Below are positions 25,277 through 37,000 of a stretch of 64,000 bases of DNA, piece after piece. Position 1 is the stretch's first letter. Every line of letters starts with the position of its first letter. The notes under the pieces were generated by a model. The model had not been told where the DNA came from. It did no database searches and saw nothing but the letters and a program-made list of their open reading frames with translations. A program made the translations under genes and the position numbers. The DNA comes from Sipunculus nudus (Eukaryota; Annelida; Sipuncula; Golfingiida; Sipunculidae): NCBI GenBank assembly GCA_026874595.1, contig CM049315.1, positions 2,422,501-2,486,500 on the forward strand, in the 5' to 3' direction.

Positions 25277-28269
25277 GTAAGAAATATTTATATAATAAGG
25301 GAGAAGGCATTGATAATGTATTATGAAGGATTTTATGTTAATCCTAGGCATTAAAGATAGAGATATATTAATTCACAGTGGACAGGTAAAATTAAAATAT
25401 CTTAAATAAAAACAATGTCCAGCTTCATCATTATTTGGTTTATCTTTTGTAAAATAGAAATAGGCGCATTTGTTAATTAGAAAACTGTTATGAAAATCTG
25501 CCAATACAGATACCTTCAGAATGTAAATGACAGACAATTATTCATATACACGACACAACTTCCTGAACATATAAATAATAATAAAAAGCGAATTTCCTGT
25601 TTTCTACAGCAGGAAATTTCAAAACAATCCCACACAGTATACGATACATGTGCGATTGTGTTTAATATTTCACAGAGAGGAATGCAATGATTACAGTATT
25701 ACATATAAATGAAACATGAATGTGTTCGAACTTTCACAAAGAGAAATAAAATGCTTGCCACCATTTTATTCAAAATAGGAACGAATTAAATATTTGCTAA
25801 CGGATGTATTGTGTTATTATTACGGAATTTTATGCGTTTCTTCACGATTGAATAGACAAACACGACCATCGTTTGTCCATGGATGGTTCCCCCGCCCTGT
25901 GGCAAGCCGTAATCTCCTTTAGCAAGGTGACACCGAGACCTAATCTATTTAAACAAGCACTTAAAGGTATAAGCTCCACACAAAGCTCTCCGTCCTGTAA
26001 TGGTTGTCATACTCAAGTACTGAGGTGTCACTCTTCTGGTTTTAGTGAAGATTAAACTCCTCTGCTAACGTTGAAATGTTAAGCTTACAATACATAAGGT
26101 CTGGTGGGCCCGTGTTCTACTGTGCGTTTTACTGACCCTATTTACCCTGGCGTTCTTAATCGTGTCTTTGTCATTATTTGTCGATCTCCAATGCCTGTCG
26201 ATCTGAGCTCGAAATATTTGCAATGGCACAAATACAAGTCTGGTATGCTGTAAAAATTTAAGAAAAATTTGTATATTGGGTTATTTGCGTATAGTTGTGT
26301 ATACACTAATTAATATGTGCTTCAATTTGTAGTGAATGTAATCATCGCTCTGTGTAATCGATAGACACACAAGGTTAATAATTATTATAATTTTTATAGG
26401 TTATTTGGTGAGCTGTTCGAATTCCCAGAATGAATGCGAAAAAAAAAATAATTTGTTTGTCTTGAATATGCATATAAGCGTTAAATATGCAGATATTAAA
26501 GTATTTCCGGTTAGTCATAATATTAGGTATATTTAGCCCAAATGAGCGATTATTATGGATTAATGTAGACATTTATAAAATACTATGTGTTTAATATGTT
26601 GAACCATGAAACTCCCTCTCTTTGTTAATTTTTAGGGGATATAATGTGGTATAGTGGACGCGTGTCCGTAATGGACAAAAAGGTATGACCCTACCATTGT
26701 CCGCAATTAAATGTATTTTACATATCTTCCGATTATGTCAGTACTGCGCGTGCGAGTATTAACAATGCAAAATAGCTTGATAGTTTGCATATAAAATCGT
26801 TAATATATAATGAATAGTATGTAGCCGCAGCGTTTGCAAGTCGCTAGTTTGAGCTGCATCAAGGGCCTTCAATTTAAAATGCTAAACCCCTGAGTGCCCT
26901 GTTTGCTTCAGAGTAGTTCTGCACGATTTCTGATTTCAGGATTTCGGTCCTTTCCGTATAAACACTACACCTGAAAGAATCAACAACAGGATATCATGCT
27001 TATCACACAGTATAATCATCGTGCACCCTCACTGCCTATTCTTTAATGAAGAACTCTGAATATATGTGAAGCAAGAAATGACCAACACTAAATATTTGGA
27101 GCAGGTGCAAACAACAGAGAGGAAACTGCGATGGTCTCCAATAGACCTGTCTGGTATTGACAAAATTGACTCATTAAACCACTACGGGGCGCCATATGGC
27201 AGCTGTAGCCGTCAGAACACTGAAAACGAATAGAAGCATATTGTAGGGCGCAACGTTAAGTCGTGCCAATGAGCATTATTAATTACAGAGAGTAACAGAG
27301 GGGCGGGAAGATCTTATCTGCCTCTAACTACGCCCTTATTTAGAACTCCCAGCAAGTAGTCAGGCTGACCACGTCATAATAAGGATACCCCGCGTGGAGA
27401 AAAACGCTATCTGATGGTCATGCGGCAGGTGGTCAAGACTGGCCATCACGCACTGACCACACCCGTATACTGTCCCTTGGCACCTATATGTGACAATGGT
27501 CACATTAATAAATTATGAATAAGCGGATAAGCAGCCCGCTTCGTCAAGGGCATAGTCTCAATGAATAATCCCTTAACATATTAACACTTCGTGGGGGGTA
27601 ATTTTATTTATACGAAACGACTAGTAATATGTCAACATCATCGGTTTGAGGGTTTGGAGAATAATAAATACATTAAAACGATATCATGTTGAACGATAGA
27701 CGGGGCTTTCTAAAACTCCTGTATGAAAATGTATTTATATATGCAATACATACATTCGCTTAGTTAATAGAAATAACAGCTTCAAACCAACTGAGGCATG
27801 TTTAACTACATACATGAATATATATCTTATTTGTGTGAACGATAGTCTCAATTCCGCTTTCAGCTTTTTGTAGCTGGTAGCCGCCGAATAGTTAGGTAAT
27901 CCCTGTAGAATGCTTCTCAGATAGTGAGTTGTCTATGTAGAATTTGCAGATGCACGGGCCTAACAGTAACACGCTTAAAACTAATAGGTAAATAATAAAG
28001 ATTAAGAAATTGAACATTTCTAAAAATAGTTAAAGTTTCCATAGAGTTGTCTAAAGAGCCTAAAAGGGAAAAAAACGGGAACACGGCCTGGCACATTGCC
28101 TATATATCACCCAACCCCTTAATTTAAAGCAATGTCTTCATGTTTGTGTCTGTATGCGTTTGACAATTTCCAACATGCATGAGGAAACCTGTAATTAAAG
28201 AAATATATGATGATTATTAATATATAAATTGTAAAATACAGTTATTATATATTTTTTATCATTTAACAG
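25277..28269 (+). other. Intron of the protocadherin gene (phase 0, 2993 bp)
   Basis: Donor GTAAGA at 25277 and acceptor tttatcatttaacag ending at 28269. Joining the exons keeps the frame (KETQ followed by GDESAYS). The intron is AT-rich with no open frame of note. Between 27364 and 27465 it holds three TGACCAC sites in either orientation, which may be chance. Confidence 0.88.
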
Positions 28270-28959
28270 GGAGACGAGAGTGCTTATTCCAAGGATACGG
28301 AAAGCGCTGGTTCCCACGAAGGTACATCGTCAACTTGTGATAGCGGGCGGGGCACCAGCGAGGATGGGGATACGTCACTTCCGACGAATCACATTCTCGA
28401 TGACGCATCGGTATCTAGCCCACGACGACCGTCTAAATCAAACGTGACAGAACCACTAAGAGAAGGATATTTGCACATGGACAGAAAAGACGCTAACTTT
28501 GGTGCAACAAAGCGCAAAAACTCAAACAGTATTGACTTGACTGACATTTCTACCAGCGATAAAAATGCAGCTATACCTGCTAAACCAGCTCAGGGTAAGC
28601 AAGTGCACTTCAGTCTCCTGCAGGCGGAACTTTTCAATTTGAGCAATGCCGTGATGCTGGTACGCTCTCCAAAACGTAGTGTAAGTCAGTGGCTGTGTGA
28701 CACTGAAGTCAACCCGGTGAGTGGAAGCTCCTGTCCGGCTCCCAGCTACACTGTTGGAACAATTTATCCGACACCGCCGTCCCCGGGCAGTCTCCAGGCT
28801 TCGGGTACGGACACACTGTCGGACGTGGCGTCCACCACTTCCGGTAGCTATATCATTGACGATGATCGGATGCATTTCTCTCTCGGCCAATCAAAGCACG
28901 GCAAACAGAGGGACACAATGAGTATGCCTGACACCTCGACCTCGGATGTCTTTGTGTGA
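28270..28959 (+). CDS. Protocadherin, exon 2 (distal cytoplasmic tail)
   Basis: This exon continues the frame of 22961-25276 in phase 0 and gives 229 residues to TGA at 28957-28959, for a spliced protein of about 1001 residues. The start reads GDESAYSKDTES, then CDSGRGTSEDGD, an acidic Ser/Gly motif seen in protocadherin cytoplasmic tails. The rest is low-complexity, rich in Ser, Thr and Pro, with no folded domain seen, which suits a phosphorylated signalling tail. No other gene lies between the exons. A frame starting at 28444 uses GTG and is only the lower part of this exon. No canonical AATAAA was seen close to the stop. Confidence 0.9.
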   Translation, partial: GDESAYSKDTESAGSHEGTSSTCDSGRGTSEDGDTSLPTNHILDDASVSSPRRPSKSNVTEPLREGYLHMDRKDANFGATKRKNSNSIDLTDISTSDKNAAIPAKPAQGKQVHFSLLQAELFNLSNAVMLVRSPKRSVSQWLCDTEVNPVSGSSCPAPSYTVGTIYPTPPSPGSLQASGTDTLSDVASTTSGSYIIDDDRMHFSLGQSKHGKQRDTMSMPDTSTSDVFV

Positions 28960-29377
28960 TGTGATAAAACTATACAACTTGTCTATTTATAATTGATATT
29001 TAATGTGTGTATATATGTCAGACGATATGATTGTCTTGCTAACCAGCTGTACATATTTATACTTTAATATATTTATAAGTTACCTGTATGTTTGCTATGT
29101 ATTCGAATAACAAATCATTTTCCTTTTTATTTACTTGTTTTTATCTCTTTTTCGTTTATCGGCCATCCATATTTATTTCATCGTTAACAAGCGTTCTCTG
29201 ATTTATTACTTATATAATGTACACTTTATCCATACACTATCTTTTAAGCCTGCCGACTCATTGCATGACAAATACCTATACATGAATATACGAACAGTCA
29301 GGTACTCGATTTGTTCCCAGTTATCTGTTTTCATTGAGACCTTTGCACTTAACCCTGTATAAAAAGTTGCCAATAAG
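28960..29377 (+). other. 3' flank of the protocadherin gene
   Basis: AT-rich and probably 3' untranslated region. Nothing else is recognised. Confidence 0.45.
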
Positions 29378-29590
29378 GGGGTCTGCCAGTTGAGGCGTCA
29401 CACGCTCCGTTCTCTCCGCTAGCGACCCGGGTTCGATCCCCTGCATGGAGTTGCAGTGGCCCGTTCAAGGCCGGTGGTTTTATAGGGGTTCACCGGTTTC
29501 CTCCACCTGTAGACCCAAAATAACATTACCACCTAAATTACTTGATTAGTTATAATAACTATTTGTATAATCCATGTAAAATAAATAAAG
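29378..29590 (+). mobile_element. tRNA-derived SINE-like element
   Basis: The head carries an A-box-like ctgccagttgagg at about 29383 and a good B box GGTTCGATCCC at 29430-29440, the internal RNA polymerase III promoter. A body follows with tcaccggtttcctccacc near 29490, a pattern I associate with conserved central domains of invertebrate SINEs (from memory, unverified). The 3' end is an A-rich tail, aaataaataaag, at 29579-29590. The anticodon arm does not fold as a working tRNA. No clear target duplication was found. Confidence 0.65.
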
Positions 29591-30096
29591 TTTATATGTT
29601 CAAGTTTACAACACGCATAAGTGTAAGTTGCTAGTGACTTTAAATATGATTCAAACATCGATAACTATAAATACTGAGTCGAGTCTGGTACACCGATAAA
29701 AAAAAATAACTCCTATCCCGAGAGTTTTACTTTATCTTTACTGTAACGATTAACATTTTTAATGAGGTATATATAATTATGTATGTATGTGTGTGATTGA
29801 CAGAGAGAGAAAAAATTTGTATGCTTGAGTGTTGGAGAGAGAGATAGAAGGAGAGGGAGAGAGAGAGAGAGAAAGAAAGGTGAATACATATTTTCATTAT
29901 GTATATTTATGTATGTTATTTAAAAAATAACTTTGAATTTACAATAATTCATAATATGTGACGATATAAGGCGTGTTATAGGACTATATTTGCGGTAATT
30001 ATGTAGCATACTCACATGCTACTTACTACTGAGATACAGGTTACATAAACAGCTTGTTAATTAACCACTGCTCAACACGCCCGGGTAAATCGGTTC

Positions 30097-30149
<53 letters not shown>

Positions 30150-31692
30150 ATGTAAATAAAAATAGTTTATTTAAACTGATGTACTCATATATATATATAT
30201 ATATATACATGTGATTTTATTAGAAACACTTGACTGAATCAAGAATAATGAACCATGTAGAAATAAACCTGGTATGTCAGAAAAATATATTTAAACGACC
30301 AAATGCCAAGTATCGAGAATGACAAGGTGCTGTTTAAATAAGGAAAGCAAAATGATGGGAAGTAAAGTTTTACCGTAACCTTCCTCCTTGCATTGTTTAG
30401 TAATTATCAACATCAGTTTAAATAAACTATTCCATTGTTGGTCAAATTTAGTTTTCCCTTAGCAGATCGAATGCACAAATATTTAGACGTCAGTTGTTTT
30501 TAATAAACTACGCCTGACATATTCCAGATAAACTGCTTCCGTGTATCATCTGCTGAGATACCAATCATGCCTGAACCAATCAGCTCTCGGAGAGGCCATA
30601 CCTCAACCGACGATATTCTATTTGTTAAGTACCACATTCACCCTCCAGATGTCAGCACCTGCGTCATTTCTTTCTTATAAACAAAGGTGTAATAAATAAA
30701 CAATAAATCTGCATCCACATTTGGTGTGAATCTATTATTATTACATAAACCCTCTTCTTTACGTCACAGCGCACATCACCACAAATGCTTATTCGAATAT
30801 GTCTGGAACGTTTTTTAGATATGTAGCACAAAGGATCAGAGAGAGTAACGAATACTCAAGCATCGCTATTAAAATTTGCGCCGATCTCTGGGCGACAACG
30901 TGTCAACACAAAGTAATTTCCGAAAAAGGGTTTGTTAAAATATATCTTTTCTTATCGTAAATGATATCAGACCTTTCAAATAATATTTTTACGACGATCC
31001 CTCGGGTATCTGTCCAGTTGTTCAGATTTTGCGCACATAATATTTAATCTTATTATTTCATATAAAAATGGTAATATTTTGTGTAGTTTTTTAATGATAA
31101 AATAGAATCCTCGCGAAACACTGAAAAGTTAAAATCGTGAAATTGTAACCCCCTGAATAAGAAGCCACAATAACCACAGTAACCTCCGTCCGACTTAGAT
31201 AGCACAAAACAGCTCTGCTGTAAAACCAAGGTCAGGGAACAGTGGTGTGTTTGCTTAACTTACAGTTGGAGACCTTTGTCATTCACGATAAAGCTTCCTG
31301 AAACCCCGTGAGACGGGAGTACAATAGCCCTGGAGACCAGCGTCGTGCAGGAAGGCAGGGCCGGGTACCTGAATGTACACGTCCAGTAACAGCAGGTGCC
31401 GCACTCACTCCCGGCAACATCTGCCGGGTGCCTTCTTCATATATTGACTTTATTGCTTCTCTCTGTTCTCTCCCTCGCTTTAATGACGGTTTGTTTCTAT
31501 GGCTGTATATCTATCTGTCTGCCCTTGGTTCAAAGATGCTGCAACCACTTACACACCAATTTTGGGGTACATCGTTTTCTCTCCTTCTTTCGTTCTGTAT
31601 CATCCATTGCATGGCAGTCATCTGCCTGTCTGTCTGTCTATCTGTCTGACTGACCAGCTGTGTCTTCTTTCAGTCGGTTGTTACGCTTTCTC
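29591..31692. other. Non-coding stretch with AT microsatellites
   Basis: No gene supported. A GA-rich patch at 29800-29880, (AT)n at about 30100-30146 and a second short AT run at about 30188-30207. Confidence 0.5.
30100..30146. repeat. (AT)n microsatellite
   Basis: An AT dinucleotide run of about 46 bp. Confidence 0.96.
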
Positions 31693-31764
31693 TCTTTCTT
31701 TCTGCCTCTGTCTTTCTTTCTGTCTCTGTCTTTCTTTCTGTCTCTGTCTTTCTCTCTGTCTCTC
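31693..31764. repeat. Four 18-bp pyrimidine units
   Basis: Four consecutive 18-bp units of the form tctttctttctgtctctg at 31693, 31711, 31729 and 31747. The first and last carry substitutions. They lie inside a longer pyrimidine tract. Confidence 0.9.
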
Positions 31765-31912
31765 CCTCTCTCTTCTTCTTCTGCTTTTTTCACACCGTGA
31801 TTATTTTCTCTCTCCGTCATTTATTTTGACCACTAGTCTAACGGTAAATGTAAGGCCCATTTAAGAAAACAAGAACTTTACATTCAATTTTGCATTGATT
31901 TCACAGACACGC

Positions 31913-32205
31913 TGTTACAACCCATAATGTAATAACCGGCCCATAATGTAATAACGGCCCATATTGTAATAAAAACGACCCATAATGTAATAATCATACC
32001 CTGCCCATATTGTAATAAAACTGGCCCATACTGTAATAACGTCCCATAATGTAATAAAAAACGGCCCATATTGTAATAACGGCCCATATTGTAATAAAAA
32101 CGACCCATATTGTAATAATCATACCCTACCCATATTGTAATAAAACGGGAAGTGGGAAAAACGACCCATATTGTAATAACATATTTATATTGTAATAACA
32201 TATGT
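31913..32205 (+). repeat. Left terminal and subterminal CCCATAWTGTAATAA array
   Basis: Irregularly spaced copies (about 20-25 bp apart) of cccata(a/t)tgtaataa. The outer 80 bp are the terminal inverted repeat of the transposon. Confidence 0.9.
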
Positions 32206-32360
32206 TTAAGCTCAAGAATGACAGGGCACACGCTTAGTGTCATTTACATAATATCCTGCCCCCTCCCATACCCTCTCCATGAACCTGTTACCAACCTTAA
32301 TGAAACCATGGTTCACAATTGAATAAAAAAAATCATATTTTCATACACTAAAATATAACG

Positions 32361-32396
<36 letters not shown>

Positions 32397-32422
32397 TATT
32401 ATTATTATTATTATTATTATTA

Positions 32423-32468
<46 letters not shown>

Positions 32469-32476
32469 GTATATAT
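32361..32476. repeat. (TAA)n(TTA)n palindrome and (AT)n run
   Basis: A TAA run to about 32395 switches to an ATT run to about 32424, forming a perfect inverted repeat of roughly 29 bp. An AT run follows at about 32431-32476. It lies inside the transposon interior. Confidence 0.93.
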
Positions 32477-33052
32477 AACAGTTGTCATAGTACCCATGTA
32501 TGCATATTAGCGCCCCCCCCCCCCCTACAACTTTCGAATTTCTAAATCCGCCACTAATCATGGCCCCCTGCCCTCCCTCAAACCGGGTTACGCCCCTGAA
32601 TCTCCCCGCTCTGCGCCCTATGCTCTACCTCTAATACACAGAAACCGGCATTTTCAAATTGTTGTTTTGTTGTTCGGGCTAATTATTTTTAAAAATTAAA
32701 TTGTAAACTCTTTAATCGCACGAATGACGCATCCAGGTTTTAACTTCAAATACGTGCGTTGAAAGCTCTTAATCTATACGACGTGTTATACATGTTAACC
32801 TAAGACATCTTAACCAGTACATACATAGGCACCAAAAATTTGCAGCAGTACCTCCATTTATAATTTCCAAATCTCGGGAGGTTTCGAGAGATCATATAAA
32901 ATATTCTCTATGATACATTGAGCAAAACGCACTGAAATTTAAACTTTCATTTATATTTTAAAAAAGAATTAAAATACATTAAAAAGTATCGATAATGAGA
33001 GTTTTGTATATTTTATCTGTTAAAATTGACAAAATATTTACATTTTGGCGAT

Positions 33053-33056
<4 letters not shown>

Positions 33057-33100
<44 letters not shown>

Positions 33101-33108
33101 ATATATAT
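33057..33108. repeat. (AT)n microsatellite
   Basis: AT dinucleotides with one short interruption (ttt at about 33085), in the transposon interior. Confidence 0.94.
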
Positions 33109-33326
33109 TATCTTGTTTAAATACTTTATCACCCTATTTAAACACTGATTCAACAAAAGGATAATCATGAATCATGGCCATATTTCGCTCATATTAGCTT
33201 GGTCACCGTTTTAAACAAATAGTCATTATGTAATCCAGTGGTTTTTCATACTTGTATGTTCACTTACACATTCGTGTCACGAGAAGTCAATATTTGAATT
33301 GTCTAAATTAAGTTGCATGAACTTTG

Positions 33327-33545
33327 ATTTATAAAATTATTGGCCGTTTACCCACCTTCGATTTTATTACAATATGGGCCGTTTTACCCACTTCCGATTT
33401 TATTACAATATGGGCAGGGTATAGTTATTACAATATGGGCCGTTTTTTATTACATTATTGGCTATTATTACATTATGGGTCGTTTTTATTACAATATGGG
33501 CCGTTATTACATTATGGGCCAGTTATTACATTATGGGTCGTAACA
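33327..33545 (-). repeat. Right terminal and subterminal array
   Basis: The same motif as 31913-32205 in opposite orientation (ttattacaatatggg). It also shares the internal spacer accca.cttccgattttatt with the left array, showing the two were copied as a block. Confidence 0.9.
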
Positions 33546-34542
33546 CACGCATTAACGTTAGGAAAGAAAGCTTTAAATCAAATAGCCATACGTAACATGC
33601 GAATATCTATAAATTTTCCTATTATGGATAGGTCCTAAAAGTCAGGAGCAAAGTGCATTTTAAAATATTCCAAACTTTAGAGTGTCATCCTATTATCTTT
33701 AGCCAAAGGGAACAATCAATACTCCAGGTAAAAATGCCATTCATTAATTGAGAAAGGTTCACATGTTCAGAATCTGAGAAAATGTGAACACGATACACGT
33801 GTGTGTTCAGGTTAAAATATGCTTTGCTTAATCCTGTCCTCTGATCTCTTGGCCTCGGTGGTATCACAATGTGTAGGGACCCTGTGTAGCTGGTCAATAC
33901 CTGAATATATCTTCTGCCTTCATTGTGTACCCTGCTTAATTAACAGACAAGCGCGTGGCCACGCGGACAATGGTCTTTTGGTTGGGTGTGGAACTGACAG
34001 ATGTATCAACAAGGAGGATTGTCAGAGATTTAGCCAATTCTTTACTTAACACTCAGAAGATTGTCACCAAAGGTGCTCAGTGCTCACGACACACGGCGAG
34101 ATTTCTCCTGACCTTCCATTTTTTTTATTCAAAGTATACATTATCCTTCTTTATATTCATAATTGTCATCAGTCCGGATATATTGATCAGCACACATGCA
34201 TAATATGGGTTTGTTTATGTCTTCCTCTCCATATATATTTTTGTAGCTATATATTGACGTGTGCCCCTATTTTATTTCTGCAACTAAACGACAACAAAAG
34301 TTAATATAGGGCGGCTCCAGGGTTTTGAGAATATGCACCATGGAGGTTTAAATCAGAATAACTAATGAGAAAAGCTTACAAGGTCCCCAGTTCCGTTAGA
34401 GGGATGGACTACTGTACAAGAAATTTGGCTGAAACCTTTAAAAAGTTTGCGACGAATGATTAAAAAAGGGCTTTGGGTTCCATACCGACTGAATTTTCTA
34501 ATGTTATTTTACATGACAGACTAATAACCGCGCCCATGAATT

Positions 34543-34544
<2 letters not shown>
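33546..34544. other. Non-coding stretch
   Basis: No gene, RNA or repeat recognised. Confidence 0.5.
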
Positions 34545-34578
<34 letters not shown>

Positions 34579-34720
34579 CTGTCTATATCTGCAGACTTGT
34601 CTGCCTAGTTGTACGTGTGTCTGTCTGGTTGTCTGTCTCTCTCTCATTCTCTATGTCTGGCAGGCTGTCTGATTCTCTCTCTATCTCTGTCTGTGTCTGT
34701 CTGTGTCTTTCTCTCTGTCA
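34545..34720. repeat. Pyrimidine-rich CT/TGTC tract
   Basis: A CT run at about 34545-34575 followed by ctgtctgt-type repeats. Confidence 0.9.
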
Positions 34721-34920
34721 ATACGGAGATCCACGGTATCAGTTTTTGTCTGTGTCTTTGTTTGTCTGTTTAACTCAGTACTTGGAAAGTCCATGTCCCA
34801 CATGTCCACACATGCGTATGATCCCGATCTAGCTAAACAATCATGGTAAAAATTTTAATTTGCAGTTTATGTCACTAACCTAAAAGATCGAACCTTGTGA
34901 CCCCAAGTTGTACAATTCAT

Positions 34921-34990
34921 AGCATTATAAGTATGCCCTGTACGCAGGGCCTCATAGCATTATAAGTATGCCCTGTACGCAGGGCCTCAT
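34921..34990. repeat. Two identical 35-bp units with hairpins
   Basis: 34921-34955 is repeated exactly at 34956-34990. Each unit contains GCCCTG TACG CAGGGC, a perfect 6-bp stem with a 4-nt loop. Confidence 0.92.
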
Positions 34991-35916
34991 CGGATTTTTA
35001 ACTTCAGTTAAATATATACAAATTGGCACTCATTGGTTCACGCGTCATCAACAATATGTCAATATGATCATACGCTTGGAGTATACAACACATTACTGCA
35101 AACGGAATGATCCCAAAATGTATTTAATCTGCAAACAAACTGACTCTCGGTTATTAGTCATTGGCCGTCCTGCCCGTTTCTCGTAAACCCAGTTTGTTAG
35201 CGTCTTTACGGCGAACGCTCGCGCACAATTATTAGTTTCGAGTGCGCGTGGTAATAGGGGCGCAAACCATAGCGGCGGTCAAGCGGTGCTAAATTGTAAG
35301 CGACAATTCTACATAGTTACCACTATAATTATCTTACAGACTGACAGTTTGGGGATGTAGAATGTTTTAGGATATTTGCTTACAATATTTACATCCCTGT
35401 ACCATTTGACATATTTATAGTTTATATTTTGACATGTGAACGAAATTAAGTGCCCCGTGCCACTGAAGGTGTAATTAGCCGGAATTGGCGAGACATGTAA
35501 CGTGATATGATAACTGTTGTCATGAATGCCCTCGAGCTATATGAGGACTTTATAACCTGCGGTGACTGGGTGCTCAGTCACGACTTGTTTATTGTATTTT
35601 AAATCTTCATCTACTTCACAAACTTGACCTATTCTTACAAGTCCGCACCAAACAGACAAAAGATTAACACCTCCATATATATAGCTTCTTCACCCGTATT
35701 TTAGGTGTAGGCCTTTATATATAAGCTGTTTATAGACAGCTCGATCATATTGTTAATGTATATGAATATTATATTTTCAAAACAACCGTCACTTGATCAT
35801 ATGAATGCCCATGCGTTCTATAGTATAATATATAGTTCATAACCGTGTTCTACATACTAGCATTATACATGTCATGCATAACGTGTATTTTTCAATATAT
35901 CCAATTGGATTATATA

Positions 35917-35929
<13 letters not shown>
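34991..35929. other. Non-coding stretch with a CpG-rich patch
   Basis: No gene supported. 35160-35290 is unusually CG-rich for this window (gcgaacgctcgcgcac, gagtgcgcgtgg, agcggcggtc) and could be regulatory. Confidence 0.4.

Positions 35930-35990
<61 letters not shown>
35930..35990. repeat. (TA)n(TG)n microsatellite
   Basis: TA repeats change to TG repeats, ending at about 35989. Confidence 0.96.
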
Positions 35991-35993
<3 letters not shown>

Positions 35994-36726
35994 GAAAGAA
36001 TTATTTGCTATTGTAAAACACTCATTTAAAAGCCAACATTGATGCATTGTTTAAATTCAATGATTGCTTAAGGCTATAATTATATGAAAATAAATTCGCT
36101 TTATAAGGCCTACATTAAACTAACCGTATAAATGAATAATAATTAAGAAATGAAAACTGTTATATAATAAGTTTTAAAAAGCTGTTATAACTAATATTAA
36201 ACCAGTCAGTGTATATTTTAAAAGTGAACTATTCATATTATATTTAAATTACTTAAAACCCAATTTATTTCAATACAAAAATTAAATAAAGTAAAAATAA
36301 CATTTAATATAACATTTAAGAATAATATTTGTTTATATAAATATTCAGTTGGACTGGATTGTTTAAATGTTACACTGACACGTTCAGTCTCGTTTATCCG
36401 ATCGCAATGGACGAAGTGTCCGGCTTAACGAGGGCTCGGGTATACGTATTTTTCCCCCGTGAACTTCGTACAGCGTTTATTTGTACATGTGTATACGCGT
36501 GTGACTTGTGTGTGGCGTGTATTGACAGTATCGTTCTTATATAGATCTACATCAGATCCATGCATCCTACAACGGTAATAAACCCATTTGTTTTCATATT
36601 GTAAAAAAAAACTGTTTCTATATATATTTACTCTCTTAGAAATAATTTGATTTAATTAAAACATTTTAATAATATGCATTTTCATTAATTATAAAAATTT
36701 TAAAAAATAATAATAATAACAATAAC

Positions 36727-36729
36727 TAA

Positions 36730-36765
<36 letters not shown>

Positions 36766-36766
36766 T
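36727..36766. repeat. (AAT)n microsatellite
   Basis: About 13 AAT units. Confidence 0.96.
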
Positions 36767-36947
36767 TAATGTAAATTCAATTCAGTTTAAGATTTTAGTG
36801 CTGGTCATCCCGACCTTCATTTGATTCATGGAACGCAGCTAGGGTATACAGATCCACCACCAAGTTCTGTCGCATTCATACACCGCGTGCACACGAATCC
36901 AAAAAGAATATAATAGACCATAACTCAAACACATATATATACACACA

Positions 36948-36950
<3 letters not shown>

Positions 36951-36996
<46 letters not shown>

Positions 36997-37000
36997 CATA
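36951..37000. repeat. (AT)n microsatellite
   Basis: AT repeats with one gt interruption. Confidence 0.95.

Larger units (their letters stand above)
31913..33545. mobile_element. Non-autonomous DNA transposon with 80-bp inverted termini
   Basis: The left end begins TGTTACAACCCATAATGTAA and the right end, reverse-complemented, TGTTACGACCCATAATGTAA. The first 80 bp from each side align with only two mismatches. CACGC lies immediately outside both ends (31908-31912 and 33546-33550), a 5-bp target-site duplication. The termini are built from a repeated motif, CCCATAWTGTAATAA, present about a dozen times on the left (31913-32205) and about nine times on the right (33327-33545) in opposite orientation. 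The roughly 1.1-kb interior has microsatellites and no transposase frame, so movement would need an enzyme supplied elsewhere. Superfamily unresolved. Confidence 0.85.

Noticed and set aside
29378-29455. Functional tRNA gene
   Set aside because: The B box is good, but no cloverleaf with a proper acceptor stem could be drawn. It fits a SINE head better.
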